Source: an uncultured Verrucomicrobiota bacterium
Lineage (GTDB): Bacteria > Verrucomicrobiota > Verrucomicrobiia > Opitutales > Opitutaceae
NCBI GenBank assembly: GCA_903960515.1
Contig: CAJCBL010000333.1
Coordinates: forward strand, 1 to 53,301
Direction: 5' to 3'
DNA: 53,301 nt
Made by a program: the position numbers and the translations under genes. The notes under the pieces are model-generated. The model was not told the DNA's origin. It ran no database searches and saw only the letters and a list, made by a program, of their open reading frames with translations. Below, in pieces: positions 33,100-43,758 of this stretch (positions within the stretch are counted from its first letter, which is position 1; every line of letters begins with the position of its first letter).

Positions 33100-36000
33100 T
33101 CACCTGATCTTCAATTCAGCGGCGTGCTCCTTGCAGTCGTTCCGCAGTTGGATGGTTTGGCCGGCAACCGTCTGCCCGTCGACCGTGAGCGACTCTGCCT
33201 CCACTGAATCGGGCGCAATGCGGCTGATCGCGATGTGATAGACCGTTTCCCGATACCGGTAGTGGATTTTGTACGTGGACCACGCCTCCGGTATCCGCGG
33301 CTCCAAGCGCAGGCGATCGCCCTCCAGGTTCACCCCGAGCAGTGTCTCCACCAGCAGCCGGTACATCCAGCCGGCGGAGCCGGTGTACCAGGTCCATCCG
33401 CCCCGCCCTGAGTGCGGCGCCACCGCGTAGACGTCGGCGGCCACCACGTACGGCTCCACTTTGTAGATCGCAATCTGCTCCGGCGTGCCGCCGTGGTGCA
33501 CGGGATTGAGCAACCCGAAGAGCTCCCAGGCACGCTCGCCTTGGCCCATGCCTGCGTAGGCCATCGCCGCCCATATCGCGCCGTGGGTGTATTGGCCGCC
33601 GTTCTCCCGCACGCCCGGGATGTAGCCCTTGATGTAGCCGGGGTTGAGCGACGACTGGTCGAACGGTGGATCGAACAACTGCATCAGCCCGGCCTCGCGC
33701 CGGATCAGGCGCCGGTCCACAGCGGCCATCGCCCTGCGGGCGCGCACCGGATCCCCAGCCCCGCTGAGCACCGACCAGCTCTGGGGCAGGGAATCGATCT
33801 GACACTCCGCGTTGGTCTGCGAGCCCAACGGCTCGCCGCTGTCGAAGTAGGCCCGCCGATACCAGTCCCCATCCCAGCCATGCTGCTCGATCGCCGCCTT
33901 GAGTTGCCCTGCCTGCTCAAGGCAGCGCTCGGCGAAGGCGGGGTCGCCGCGCGAGAGCGCTAGCGGTGCGAACTGGTTGAGCACATCGAAGAGGAAGAAC
34001 GCCAGCCACACGCTCTCGCCCCGCCCTCCGTGGCCTACGAGGTTCATGCCGTCGTTCCAGTCGCCGCAGCCGATCAGCGGCAGCCCGTGGGCGCCGAACT
34101 TGAGCCCGCGCTCGATGGCGCGCACGCAGTGCTGGTAGAGCGTGGCCGTATCCTCGGTGCGGTTGGGCAGATCGTAGTAGGCCTCCTCCTCCGGTTTGAC
34201 GGGCCGTGCCTCCAGAAAGGCGACCGTCTCGTCGAGCACCCCGGTGTCGGCCACACACGAGACATAGCGGCAGGTCGCGTACGGCAGCCACAGGAAGTCG
34301 TCGGAGAAATGCGTGCGCACTCCGCGCCCCGCCGGCGGATGCCACCAGTGCTGCACATCGCCCTCCCGGAATTGGTGCGCCGCGGCGCGCAGCAGGTGCG
34401 CCCGGGCCAGCGCCGGTTCGGCATGCACCAGCGCCATGGTATCCTGCAACTGGTCGCGGTACCCGTAGGCGCCGCCCGACTGATAGAACCCCGTGCGCCC
34501 CCATACCCTGCAGCTCAGCGTCTGGTACAGCAGCCAGCCGTTGGCCATCACGTTCACCGCCGGGTCCGGCGTGTCCACGTTCACTGTACCAAGAGTGCGG
34601 TTCCAGTACGTCCACACTGCCTCCAGCGCATGCTGGCAGGCGTCCACCTGGCGGAAGCGATGGATCAGATCCTGCACGTCGGCCTGCGTGCGACCCACCC
34701 CGAAACGGAAGCCCACCTCGTGCACCTGGCCTACATCCAGGTCGAAAGCCACCTGCACCGCGCCGCAGGGGTCCAGCCCGGCCCCGGCGCGCCCCGAAAG
34801 GCGCGCCCGGCGCAGCGCCGCCGGCCGGGCGAAGGTGCCGTTGCGGCCGAGGAACTCCTTGCGGTCGCCGGTGACGGTGCGCGTCCGGTCGTTGATATCC
34901 AGGAACGCGATTCGGCCCGGGAACTCGGTGTTGAACGGGTTGGTGGCGAGCAGCGCGCCGGTCTTCAGGTCCACCTCCGTCTGCACATGCAGCAGGCTCT
35001 TCTGGCGCAGGTCGCCCAGCACCCATTCCCAATAACCGGTGACCGACATCCGGCGCGGCTGATCGGAGACATTGCGCAGCTTGAGCACGCTGAACTTCAC
35101 CGGCGCGTCCATCGCCACGTAGACCCACAGCTCCGAGGCGATGCCGTTCTCTGTGTGCTCAAACACCGTGTACCCGAAGCCATGGCGAATGACATACGGG
35201 GTGGAGCCACCTGCGGGGCGGGGCGTGGGCGACCAGAACTGCCCGGTCTCCTCGTCACGGATATAGAAGGCCTCGCCCGGGGTGTCCTGTACCGGGTCGT
35301 TGCTCCACGGGGTGAGCCGGAACTCATGAGCATTTTCCGCCCACGTATAGGCGCTGCCGCTTTCGGACACCACTGTGCCGAAGGTCGGGTTGGCCAGCAC
35401 GTTGACCCAGGGGGCCGGCGTCATCCGGCCGGCCTCCAGTGTAATCACATATTCATGGCCATCGCGGGTGAAGCCGCCGAAGCCGTTCGGAAAGATCACT
35501 TCGCGGGGGACCACCGGCGGGGAGTTGTCGACCCAGGCCGGCCGCGATGCCATGAGCGCCGGCAGCGCAGGTTCCAATACGCTGCTACGCTCCAGTTGCT
35601 CGGTGAGCGTGCCCTTTTCGTCGTCGAGTACGATTCGCGCCACCGCCTGGAGCAGGACGCGGTCCTCATTGGGAATCTGCTCGAGTCGGCGCACGAAGAT
35701 GCCTCCGGGCTTGTCGAGCAGGGGCGCCTCGATCCCGGCGGTGATCAGCCCGGTGATCTGGTCGTGCAGGGACTGGCGGTAGACGGAGACGTCCTCGTTC
35801 AGGATAACCAGCTCCACGGCCAGCCCCTTCATGCGCCAGTAGGCGTGCGCCTGGACCAACTGGCGGACGATCTCAATCTTCTCCGAATCGCTGATACGCA
35901 GCAGCACGATCGGGGCGTCACCGGAAATCCCATAGCTCCAGAGTCCGCTCTGGCCGCGCCGGTTGTTGCGCAGCACTCCCGGCCCGGCCCGCCGAGCGGG

Positions 36001-39000
36001 ATCGGCGTAGATCAGGGCACTGGCCAACCGGGCATAGAGCTGGGCGTCGGCCTCAGTGGCGTTGATGTAGCGCAGGGTGACCTGGCTGTGGGTCCATGCC
36101 AGATCGAAGGCGCGATCGACCATGCGGGCGTTCTGGTATTTCTCCACCAACGCCGAGGCGATCTCGCGGCTCTCCGTAGCCCCGAGCACCAGGTCGATGA
36201 CGGCAACCTCGTGCGCAGCCAGAGAGACCGTGCGCCGCAGCGCGACGATCGGGTCCAGCACGGAGCCCACGGTGCCCGAGAGGGGTGCCGCGGTTTCCAT
36301 TACAGCCGGGTTGACCAGCGTACCCCCGCGTCCGACAAAGCGGCAGCGGTCCGTTTCACAGGAAACCGCTCCCAGCTCGCCGCCCTGACCGACCATCACA
36401 TGCAGCAGCCACGGCGGTCTCTCCTCCAAGGACCGGGCCCGGCGGGTGCAGAGCAACGCGGAGGACTGTGGCGCGAACTCCGTCTGCACAAAGAGATTGC
36501 TGAACGCCGGATGCGCGGCATCCGCAGCGGGCAAAGCGAGCACCACTTCCGCATAGCTGGTGAGCTCGATCACGCGCTCCACCGACGAGCGATTCGTGAT
36601 GGTGATACGCCGCAGCTCCACATCGTCCTCCGGCGACACGCAAATCTCGGTATGGATCTCGAGCCCCGCCTGGCGTTGCTTGAACTCGGCACGCGCTTGG
36701 GTGAAGACCGCTTCGTAGCCCTTAGCGGGACGCAAAGCGGGCTGGTGGGCGGCCGACCAGAACTCGCCAGTCGCGAGATCGCGGAGATACACGAACGTCC
36801 CCCAACAGTCGCGCGTGGCATCCTCGCGCCAGCGGGTGACGGCCAAGTCGCGCCAGCGGCTGTAGCCGCCGCCGGCACTGCTGATGGCGACATGGTAGCG
36901 GCCGTTGGAGAGAAGATGCACCTCGGGCGCCGGCGGCGTAGGGTTAGTATAGACACGCATCACTCCCTCGCTCTCGCCTGAGCGTGTGCGGGCGGTCTCC
37001 ATTTCCAGGTCCTCAGCCACCACGCTCGCGGCAGTTCTCGGCACGCGCTCCTGCAACAGCAGATCCGCCGCCTTGAGCAACGGGCAGGCCATGAAACGCC
37101 GCTGCATCGGGTAGTCCCGCAGCACATTGACCAGGGCCAGCAGGGCCATGCCCTGATGGTGCACCATGAACGACTGTATGGTTGCGCTGGACTCACCCGG
37201 CGGCAGGCGCGACGGCGTGTAGTCGACCGCCTCGTAGAAGCCGTAGGCGCCTGCGCGGCCCTCGGCCGCCAGCCGCTCCAGATTCTCGCAGGCCTGCCGC
37301 GGCTCCACCAGCAGCGCCATCGCCGTGGCGTAGGGGGCGATCACCAGATCCTCGGCCAATCCCCGCTTCAGCCCCAGCCCGGGCACGCCGAAAGCGCGGT
37401 ATTGGTAGTTCAGATGAACATCGGTGCGGTTGTAGCCCGACTCGGAGACACCCCACGGTACCCCGCGCAGCATTCCGTAGGCGATCTGCTGCTGCACCGC
37501 CGCCCGGCATGTGTGGTCGAGCAAGGTCCTCTCGTAGTTTGGCATCACCAGCAGCGGCATCAGGTATTCGAACATCGAACCGCTCCACGAAACCAGGATA
37601 GGCTCGCGCTGGGGTGCGATGAGCAGCCGCCCCAGCGAGAACCAGTGATCCTGCGGCACCTGCCCCAAAGCGATGGCTACGTAGCTGCACAGCCGAGCCT
37701 CGGAGGCCAGCAGGTCGTAGTAGCTGGCGTCGCAACGTTGCTCCGGGACGCTGAAGCCGATGGAGAAAAGCTCCCTCGCCTTGTCGAACATCAGAGTGAA
37801 ATCCATGGCGGCGAGCACGTCGCAGCGCCGGGCCAGGTCTTCCAGCTCGCGCATACGTTGGCGGGCGCGCTCAGCAGCCAGGCGCAGTGCCCGGGTGAAT
37901 TCAGTGGAGCGGCCACCCGCCTCGATGAGCGGGCAGAGCGTGCGCTCCAGCTCCGCGACCTCGCGCAGTGTGGGGATCCGCCCAGGTTGGGCGCCCGTGG
38001 CTCCACTATCCCATGGCATAGCAGCCGCCCCATCAGGGCACCGCAACCACGGGGCAAGGAAGAGCAGCTCCTCAAACTGATCCTCGCAGCCCCGCTTCAA
38101 CGCCTGCGCCCAGCGCTGTGGCTCCTCGGCCCGCGACGCCATAGCGGCAGCAATACCGGCCGCCTGGTCTCGCACCCGGTGCAAATGGGCAAACGCCGCG
38201 CCCAGATTCGAGGGCGGGGTCGCCAGCTCCGCATCGAGGCGCTCCAGCGCGGCATCCCCAGGTGCCAGATCCCGGAGCACGCGTACGGTGTCGCGCAAAC
38301 CGGCGAACACCTGCGGGGTGAAAATGGCCTCCTCGCGCTGCTCGCGCAGCCCGGCGCCAAGCGTCAGCAGGTGGCCGGCAAGGTTGCCACTGTCGACACT
38401 CGATACATACAGCGGCAGCAGCGGCTGGAGCGTGCGGGTGTCGTACCAATTGTAGAAGTGGCCGCGGTGCCGATCGAGTCGGCTCATCGTGGCCAGGGTG
38501 TCCTGGGTGCGGCGGATCAGGCCGGCGGTCGACAGGTAACCGAAGTCGCGCGCGGCCAAATTGGCGAGCAACGCGAGGCCCATGTTGGTGGGTGAAGTAC
38601 GCGAGGCGATCGTAGGTACAGGAATCTCCTGGAAGTTGTCGGGAGGCAGCCAGTTCTCCTGGGCGGTGACAAACGTCTCGAAGAAGTGCCAGGTTTTGCG
38701 GGCGGTGCGGGCGAGAAACGCCAACTGATCCGGCGCCAGGCACGGGGTCTCCGTTTCGATGGGCTGGCTGATCCACCAGGCAATCCACGGGGCCACCAGC
38801 CAAAGTGCTTGGATTGGCAACACGTAGAGGAGTTCCTCGGGCTGCCGCAGGGCCAGGGCAAGCCCCGTAGCCAACGCCACCACGGGGGCGAACCACATGG
38901 TGGTATAGAAGCCTACGAAGCTGGTGCTTGAGGTCTGCGCCGCATCGCTCGATGTCTGCCATTCCAGGAGTCGTTTGTGCGTAACCAGCAGGCGCAGCAA

Positions 39001-41751
39001 TGTCCGCCCGATCGCATCCAGACTGACAAACGCGTCGTAGGGCAGGAACGCCAGCGTGAGAAACACCTGTCCCACCGTCCGCGCTCCGGCCCCGGCGAGG
39101 CCGCGCAGGTGCATCGACCAAGGCAACTCGGTGGGCTTGCCAAACACACCGAAAACCGCGGCCAGCATTCCGGGGAGCGCCACGATCGCCACCACCAGCA
39201 ACAGGCCCAGCCCGCCCAGCTCGGGCAGGAGCAGCCAGGGGCCGACGACCAGAAACACCAGAGCCGCGGGGACGAGGCTGCGGCGGAGGTTGTCGAAGAT
39301 CTTCCACTGCGACAGGGCCGACAGCGGGTTGGCGATACGCCGGGCGTCGGCGCCCGGCACGCGCGGCAGCAGCCATTGGGTGATCTGCCAGTCGCCTCGG
39401 ATCCAGCGGTGCCGCCGGTCGATGTCCACATTGTAGCGCGAAGGGTATTCCTCGTAGAGCTCCACGTCGCTCACCAGCGCGGAGCGGGCGTGGCATGCCT
39501 CCAGCAGATCGTGACTGAGAACCGTGTTCTCCGGGAAGCGTCCCGTCATGGCCCGCTGGAAGGCATCCACATCGTAGATGCCCTTGCCGATAAACGAGCC
39601 CTCGCGGAATACGTCCTGATACACATCGGACACGGCCCGGGTGTACGGATCGATGCCCGCCTCGCCGGCAAAGAGCCGCACAAACCAGGAGCGGCGCGAG
39701 CTCGGCAGGCTCACGCCCACGCGTGGCTGCAGGATGCTGTAGCCCTCCTCGACCACACCGCGCTCGCGATGGAATTCCGGACGGTTGAGGCGATGGGCCA
39801 TGGTGCCCACCAGCTGCCGGGCAGCGTCGCGAGGCAGCTGGGTGTCGGTGTCCAAGGTTATGACATATTTGACCAGCGGGAGGATGTCCGGAGCGCCCAC
39901 TGTCGAGGAGAAACAGCCGGGCGAACCCCCGCGCAGCAGGGCGTTGAACTCCGTGAGCTTCCCGCGCTTGCGCTCGTAGCCCATCCACACGCCCTCGCTT
40001 GCGTTCCACCTGCGCGGCCGGTGGAAGAGGAAGAAGAGGTCGCCACTTTCGGGCCGGTACCTGCGGTTGAGCATCTCCACCCCCGCCCGCACACGATCGA
40101 GCAACACATGGTCGCCGGGCAGCACCTCCGTAGGGGCGTCGCGAAAATCCGTGAGCAACGCGAAGTGCAGGTGCCGGTCCCGGTTCGCGAGATGGTGGAT
40201 TTCCAAAATCTCGATAAGCCGGTCGACCCCCGCCGCGCTCGTGAGCATCGTGGGCACAGCCACCATTGTGCGGCAATCGGGCGGGATCCCGGCGGTGAAA
40301 TCCAGCCGTGGGAGCAGGCTCGGCTTCACCAGCAGGGTTGATACCCAGTTGATCAACGCCACCGCCAGCTGGCTGGCGCACAGCAGGAATACGAGGGTGA
40401 ACAAGACCAGCCGCCAGCCATCCACGCCGAGCGCCCGGGCCTCCAGCAGGAACCCGCCAGCGGCGAGCAAGGTGAGCGCCCCGATCCCGCCGGCATAATA
40501 CGTGAGCGGAAAACGATGGATACTGCGCTCAACAACGCTGCTCCAGGGAGGCCGGATCCGCGTGACGCGCCCGAGCTCTGCGCGGCCCCGGTCGACGAGG
40601 TAGAAGCCCACGTGCGCGGTGCGGTCCTCGCGGCCCTTCAGCCGGGCGCTGGTTGCCGCCAGAGCCACGGTCCCCTGGGCAACCTCCGTCTCAGAACGTC
40701 CGCTGAACCGGGCGACAAATTCCACCTCGTGGCGGTAGCGGTCGCGGGTCGCGAAATCCATGGCCGGGTAGACCTCCGCCGGGTCGGTACGCAGGGTGGA
40801 CTCAACCACGCTCAGCGTCTCCACGAACTCCTTCCAGTCCATAGCCCCCAGGAAACGCAGGCTGGCGATGCTGTGGCTTACGGATACCTGGTCGGCGGCC
40901 TGGTTCTGGCTTTCCAACTGCACCAGCTGCTCGATCGATGCGCCCTGCTCGGCGAGGCGTTGTTCGAGCCAGCCGCGCGCGAGGTGCAGCACCGGGCTTT
41001 GCCGCGACAGCCGCTGGCAAAACTCCGCCACAAACGAACTCGAGAGATTGAGCTCGGCGTTCGCCATGTCCGCAACCACCACGACCAGGCGGGCCGGATT
41101 CTTCTCCGCCATGTCCTGCAACCTGTCCACCCAGCGGTCGGCCAAGTTGCGGTCCACCCGGCCGAGGACCAGCCGCGTAGTTATGCGCTGGAGGTTCTCG
41201 ATCAGCCCCAGGCGCAACATGATGGGGACAGCCCACAACTCGCCCAGCTTGAGGGACGCCACCGTCTGATAGGCGGCGACGAAGGATTGGAGCGGCCGGG
41301 CATCGATCTGCGCATCCACATGCGAGATCAGGGCGAGCACGATGTCATACACCCGCGGCAGTCCGGCGGAGGGGCCTCTCAGCAGCCGCGGGAGCTCCCG
41401 GCTGTATCCCTTGGGCAAATGCCGGCGGGCCATCTGGATCTGCTCCTCGATGAGGTAAAAGTTGTCCAGCAGCCACTCTGCCGCCGGGGTGATGCGCCGG
41501 GACGGGTCCACGGCGAGCGTGGCGCGATTGAAGGCGCGCAGGATCTCCTCGTTGTGGCCCAGGCGCACCAGCAAGCGGTCGCTCCCCTTGCGGGTGACCA
41601 CGTGATGGCTGGAGGCCAGCGCCTTCGCATGCTCGACGAGCTGTTCCCCGCTGAACAGTTCTGCCCGCAACGGCGGCTCGCTCGCACCACGAAGGTGAGG
41701 GGCCCTCTTCGCCGCCAACAACGATGGCCAGCGTTTCAGTGGAATCAGCAT
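33100..41751 (-). CDS. ndvB: Giant cyclic beta-1,2-glucan synthase / GH94 phosphorylase-like protein (NdvB type)
   Basis: An inner-membrane protein of 2883 residues, close in size to NdvB (about 2830). The N-terminal half contains a cytoplasmic helical part, transmembrane segments (YYAGGIGALTLLAAGGFLL, GWRLVLFTLVFLLCASQLAVALINW), and a family-2-like glycosyltransferase with VITLDTDTQLPRDAARQLVGTMAHRLNRP (about residue 630) and Q..RW-like RWIRGDWQITQWL. Further helices follow (LLLPELGGLGLLLVVAIVALPG). The second half holds two glycosyltransferase-36 supersandwich domains and a C-terminal GH94 catalytic barrel with CGDWNDGMNLVGHGGRGESVWLAFFL (about residue 2565). NdvB makes cyclic beta-1,2-glucans used in osmoadaptation. 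It lies 185 bp downstream of a Thivi_2564 gene with a stress-type promoter and could be read through from it. Confidence 0.93.
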   Translation of the reverse strand: MLIPLKRWPSLLAAKRAPHLRGASEPPLRAELFSGEQLVEHAKALASSHHVVTRKGSDRLLVRLGHNEEILRAFNRATLAVDPSRRITPAAEWLLDNFYLIEEQIQMARRHLPKGYSRELPRLLRGPSAGLPRVYDIVLALISHVDAQIDARPLQSFVAAYQTVASLKLGELWAVPIMLRLGLIENLQRITTRLVLGRVDRNLADRWVDRLQDMAEKNPARLVVVVADMANAELNLSSSFVAEFCQRLSRQSPVLHLARGWLEQRLAEQGASIEQLVQLESQNQAADQVSVSHSIASLRFLGAMDWKEFVETLSVVESTLRTDPAEVYPAMDFATRDRYRHEVEFVARFSGRSETEVAQGTVALAATSARLKGREDRTAHVGFYLVDRGRAELGRVTRIRPPWSSVVERSIHRFPLTYYAGGIGALTLLAAGGFLLEARALGVDGWRLVLFTLVFLLCASQLAVALINWVSTLLVKPSLLPRLDFTAGIPPDCRTMVAVPTMLTSAAGVDRLIEILEIHHLANRDRHLHFALLTDFRDAPTEVLPGDHVLLDRVRAGVEMLNRRYRPESGDLFFLFHRPRRWNASEGVWMGYERKRGKLTEFNALLRGGSPGCFSSTVGAPDILPLVKYVITLDTDTQLPRDAARQLVGTMAHRLNRPEFHRERGVVEEGYSILQPRVGVSLPSSRRSWFVRLFAGEAGIDPYTRAVSDVYQDVFREGSFIGKGIYDVDAFQRAMTGRFPENTVLSHDLLEACHARSALVSDVELYEEYPSRYNVDIDRRHRWIRGDWQITQWLLPRVPGADARRIANPLSALSQWKIFDNLRRSLVPAALVFLVVGPWLLLPELGGLGLLLVVAIVALPGMLAAVFGVFGKPTELPWSMHLRGLAGAGARTVGQVFLTLAFLPYDAFVSLDAIGRTLLRLLVTHKRLLEWQTSSDAAQTSSTSFVGFYTTMWFAPVVALATGLALALRQPEELLYVLPIQALWLVAPWIAWWISQPIETETPCLAPDQLAFLARTARKTWHFFETFVTAQENWLPPDNFQEIPVPTIASRTSPTNMGLALLANLAARDFGYLSTAGLIRRTQDTLATMSRLDRHRGHFYNWYDTRTLQPLLPLYVSSVDSGNLAGHLLTLGAGLREQREEAIFTPQVFAGLRDTVRVLRDLAPGDAALERLDAELATPPSNLGAAFAHLHRVRDQAAGIAAAMASRAEEPQRWAQALKRGCEDQFEELLFLAPWLRCPDGAAAMPWDSGATGAQPGRIPTLREVAELERTLCPLIEAGGRSTEFTRALRLAAERARQRMRELEDLARRCDVLAAMDFTLMFDKARELFSIGFSVPEQRCDASYYDLLASEARLCSYVAIALGQVPQDHWFSLGRLLIAPQREPILVSWSGSMFEYLMPLLVMPNYERTLLDHTCRAAVQQQIAYGMLRGVPWGVSESGYNRTDVHLNYQYRAFGVPGLGLKRGLAEDLVIAPYATAMALLVEPRQACENLERLAAEGRAGAYGFYEAVDYTPSRLPPGESSATIQSFMVHHQGMALLALVNVLRDYPMQRRFMACPLLKAADLLLQERVPRTAASVVAEDLEMETARTRSGESEGVMRVYTNPTPPAPEVHLLSNGRYHVAISSAGGGYSRWRDLAVTRWREDATRDCWGTFVYLRDLATGEFWSAAHQPALRPAKGYEAVFTQARAEFKQRQAGLEIHTEICVSPEDDVELRRITITNRSSVERVIELTSYAEVVLALPAADAAHPAFSNLFVQTEFAPQSSALLCTRRARSLEERPPWLLHVMVGQGGELGAVSCETDRCRFVGRGGTLVNPAVMETAAPLSGTVGSVLDPIVALRRTVSLAAHEVAVIDLVLGATESREIASALVEKYQNARMVDRAFDLAWTHSQVTLRYINATEADAQLYARLASALIYADPARRAGPGVLRNNRRGQSGLWSYGISGDAPIVLLRISDSEKIEIVRQLVQAHAYWRMKGLAVELVILNEDVSVYRQSLHDQITGLITAGIEAPLLDKPGGIFVRRLEQIPNEDRVLLQAVARIVLDDEKGTLTEQLERSSVLEPALPALMASRPAWVDNSPPVVPREVIFPNGFGGFTRDGHEYVITLEAGRMTPAPWVNVLANPTFGTVVSESGSAYTWAENAHEFRLTPWSNDPVQDTPGEAFYIRDEETGQFWSPTPRPAGGSTPYVIRHGFGYTVFEHTENGIASELWVYVAMDAPVKFSVLKLRNVSDQPRRMSVTGYWEWVLGDLRQKSLLHVQTEVDLKTGALLATNPFNTEFPGRIAFLDINDRTRTVTGDRKEFLGRNGTFARPAALRRARLSGRAGAGLDPCGAVQVAFDLDVGQVHEVGFRFGVGRTQADVQDLIHRFRQVDACQHALEAVWTYWNRTLGTVNVDTPDPAVNVMANGWLLYQTLSCRVWGRTGFYQSGGAYGYRDQLQDTMALVHAEPALARAHLLRAAAHQFREGDVQHWWHPPAGRGVRTHFSDDFLWLPYATCRYVSCVADTGVLDETVAFLEARPVKPEEEAYYDLPNRTEDTATLYQHCVRAIERGLKFGAHGLPLIGCGDWNDGMNLVGHGGRGESVWLAFFLFDVLNQFAPLALSRGDPAFAERCLEQAGQLKAAIEQHGWDGDWYRRAYFDSGEPLGSQTNAECQIDSLPQSWSVLSGAGDPVRARRAMAAVDRRLIRREAGLMQLFDPPFDQSSLNPGYIKGYIPGVRENGGQYTHGAIWAAMAYAGMGQGERAWELFGLLNPVHHGGTPEQIAIYKVEPYVVAADVYAVAPHSGRGGWTWYTGSAGWMYRLLVETLLGVNLEGDRLRLEPRIPEAWSTYKIHYRYRETVYHIAISRIAPDSVEAESLTVDGQTVAGQTIQLRNDCKEHAAELKIR

Positions 41752-41936
41752 AATGGTATTTCCTCTACTCGGGCGCCGCCCCGCAGCGCCGCGGGTGCGC
41801 TGTCTCCTATGGTTGGAATATTCCGCGTTTCCTTGGGAGGCGGCAAGGAACTGGATGCACCGATGGCCTCGCCACCGTCAGAGCGGCCAGGCAAGGCCAC
41901 CGGGCCCGAAGCAACTCGGTTGCAGTTTCGCCCGTA

Positions 41937-42134
41937 TCACTTGATCTCGGGCAGGCGGATCTCGCCCGAGTGGCCCAGCACGCCGAAACCGTAGAGCAAC
42001 CACAGGATCACCGCGATGAGCACGACGACGTTGAGTACCTGCTTAATCTTCCCGTCCATCGGGATGTAGGTGTTGACGAGCCACAGCAGCACGCCGACGA
42101 CGATCAAAGTGAGAACAACAGTAATGAGAGGCAT
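41937..42134 (-). CDS. Thivi_2564-family small membrane protein
   Basis: A 65-residue protein with two membrane helices: MPLITVVLTLIVVGVLLWLVNTYIPMDGKIKQVLNVVVLIAVILWLLYGFGVLG. The sequence LLWLVNTYIPMDGKIKQ.LN is characteristic of this small membrane family. Function unknown. Promoter with a 20-nt leader at 42161-42203. Confidence 0.88.
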   Translation of the reverse strand: MPLITVVLTLIVVGVLLWLVNTYIPMDGKIKQVLNVVVLIAVILWLLYGFGVLGHSGEIRLPEIK

Positions 42135-42160
42135 AGGTATTGGTGGTTTGGTTGAGCCGG

Positions 42161-42203
42161 AGGATACCCGTGAATCCGGCACACAGGTATGGGGTCAAAC
42201 CCG
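42161..42203 (-). promoter_or_regulatory. GGGT-N3-ACCC promoter of the Thivi_2564 gene
   Basis: Minus-strand CGGGTTTGACCCCAT runs 42203-42189 (centre 42197). TATCCT at 42166-42161, spacing 31 bp. Predicted start near 42154. Confidence 0.65.
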
Positions 42204-42348
42204 ACCGCGCCCGGCGGAACGATGCAGTCGAGGGACGAGCGTCGAGCGACCAGAGCCAATCACCGATTGGACCAGTACCGCCTACGCCACGACACTCGGC
42301 CGCGGTGTTTGGCCCTCGTCGCTTGCCGCGAGACACTGCGACCACCCC

Positions 42349-43728
42349 TCACGGCCTCGTCATCCGCACCGGATCGAGGGCCATGTCCAGCGTGGCGACA
42401 TCCATAAGCCCGCCCGCCAGCACGATCTCGCGAACAGTCCGGTGGGTCCCAAGGGCCTCCTTGGCGACGGACGAAGCCCGGTCGTAACCAATGTACGGCG
42501 TCAGAGCGGCAACCAACATCAGCGAGCGGCCGACCAGCTCCGCGCACCGCGCCTCATCCGCCTCGATTCCGTGGACACAGGAGTCGGCAAACACGAGCGC
42601 GCCATTGGCAAGGCACGGGACCGCCTCGTGCAGGGCGTGGGCGATGAGCGGGATCGTGGCGTTGAGCTCGAACTGGCCGGATCCACCGCACATCACGACA
42701 ACCTGCGCCAGACCCTGCACATAGAGGCAAACCTGCACCAGCATCTCACACATCACGGGGTTCACCTTGCCCGGCATGATGGAGCTGCCGGGCTGCACCG
42801 ACGGCAACCTGATCTCGCCCAAACCGCAGCGCGGGCCCGAGCCGAGCAGGCGGATATCGTTGGCGATCTTGGTGAGGCTCACGGCGATGGCCGAGAGCAG
42901 ACCCGCAACCTCTACGGCATCGTCGCGGGAAGCCTGCGCCTCGTAGTGGTTGGGCGCTTCCACAAACGGGATTCCGGTCTGTTCGCGCAGAATACGGCAG
43001 ACAATCCCGGCAAACCCCGGGGCGGTGTTCAGCCCCGTGCCCACCGCGGTACCACCGATGGCCAACTCGTGCAGTGCCGCCGCGGCCCTGTCGACCCGCC
43101 CCACGGCCTTCGCCACCTGTGCGGCGTAGCCGGAGAACTCCTGGCCGAGGGTGATCGGCGTGGCATCCATCAAGTGGGTGCGTCCGATCTTCACCACGGC
43201 GGCGAAGGCGCGGGACCGTCCTTCAAGCTCGCTGTGCAGATGGGCTAGGGCGGGGCGCATCCGCTCTTGCAGCGCGAGGGCCACACTCACGTGTAGGGCG
43301 GTGGGCATGATGTCGTTCGAGGACTGCCCGAGGTTGACGTCGTCGTTGGGATGCAACGGCCGGTGTGAGCCGAGCGGCTGGCCCGCGAGCTGGCTGGCGC
43401 GGTTGGCGATCACCTCGTTGAGATTGGTGTTGGTCGAGGTGCCCGAGCCGGTCTGGAACACATCTACGGGGAAGTGCTCCAGCAGTCCGCCGGCGGCTAT
43501 CTCGTCTGCGATCTGCCGGATCAGGCGGCTTTCCTCGGGGGCAAGCCGTCCCAGCTCCTCGTTGGCGCGGGCGCAAGCGCTCTTCACCTGCGCTAGACTG
43601 CGAAGCAAGGCCGCGGGCATCGGATGCCCGCTGATCGGGAAATTGAGCACGGCCCTCGCGGTGGAGGCCCCGTATAGCGCGCTCTGCGGCACCGGCATGT
43701 CGCCCATCGTATCGTGTTCGGTTCTCAT
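42349..43728 (-). CDS. fumC: Class II fumarate hydratase
   Basis: A fumarase of 459 residues that reversibly hydrates fumarate to malate in the TCA cycle. Seen: SGHPMPAALLRSLAQVKSACARANEELG, GSGTSTNTNLNEVIANRASQLAG, DDVNLGQSSNDIMPTALHVS, and the aspartase/fumarase signature GSSIMPGKVNP. ATG 43728 begins MRTEHDTMGDMPVP. It starts 31 bp after the NarL-type regulator stop on the same strand and is probably co-transcribed with it. Confidence 0.93.
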   Translation of the reverse strand: MRTEHDTMGDMPVPQSALYGASTARAVLNFPISGHPMPAALLRSLAQVKSACARANEELGRLAPEESRLIRQIADEIAAGGLLEHFPVDVFQTGSGTSTNTNLNEVIANRASQLAGQPLGSHRPLHPNDDVNLGQSSNDIMPTALHVSVALALQERMRPALAHLHSELEGRSRAFAAVVKIGRTHLMDATPITLGQEFSGYAAQVAKAVGRVDRAAAALHELAIGGTAVGTGLNTAPGFAGIVCRILREQTGIPFVEAPNHYEAQASRDDAVEVAGLLSAIAVSLTKIANDIRLLGSGPRCGLGEIRLPSVQPGSSIMPGKVNPVMCEMLVQVCLYVQGLAQVVVMCGGSGQFELNATIPLIAHALHEAVPCLANGALVFADSCVHGIEADEARCAELVGRSLMLVAALTPYIGYDRASSVAKEALGTHRTVREIVLAGGLMDVATLDMALDPVRMTRP

Positions 43729-43758
43729 GGTTACAGAGACCGCCAACGAGGGAAGGGG

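Noticed and set aside
34030-36981. Plus-strand open frame of 983 codons, and similar long frames within 33-41 kb.
   Set aside because: Antisense shadows of the glucan synthase, rich in His, Arg and Gln with no known motif.
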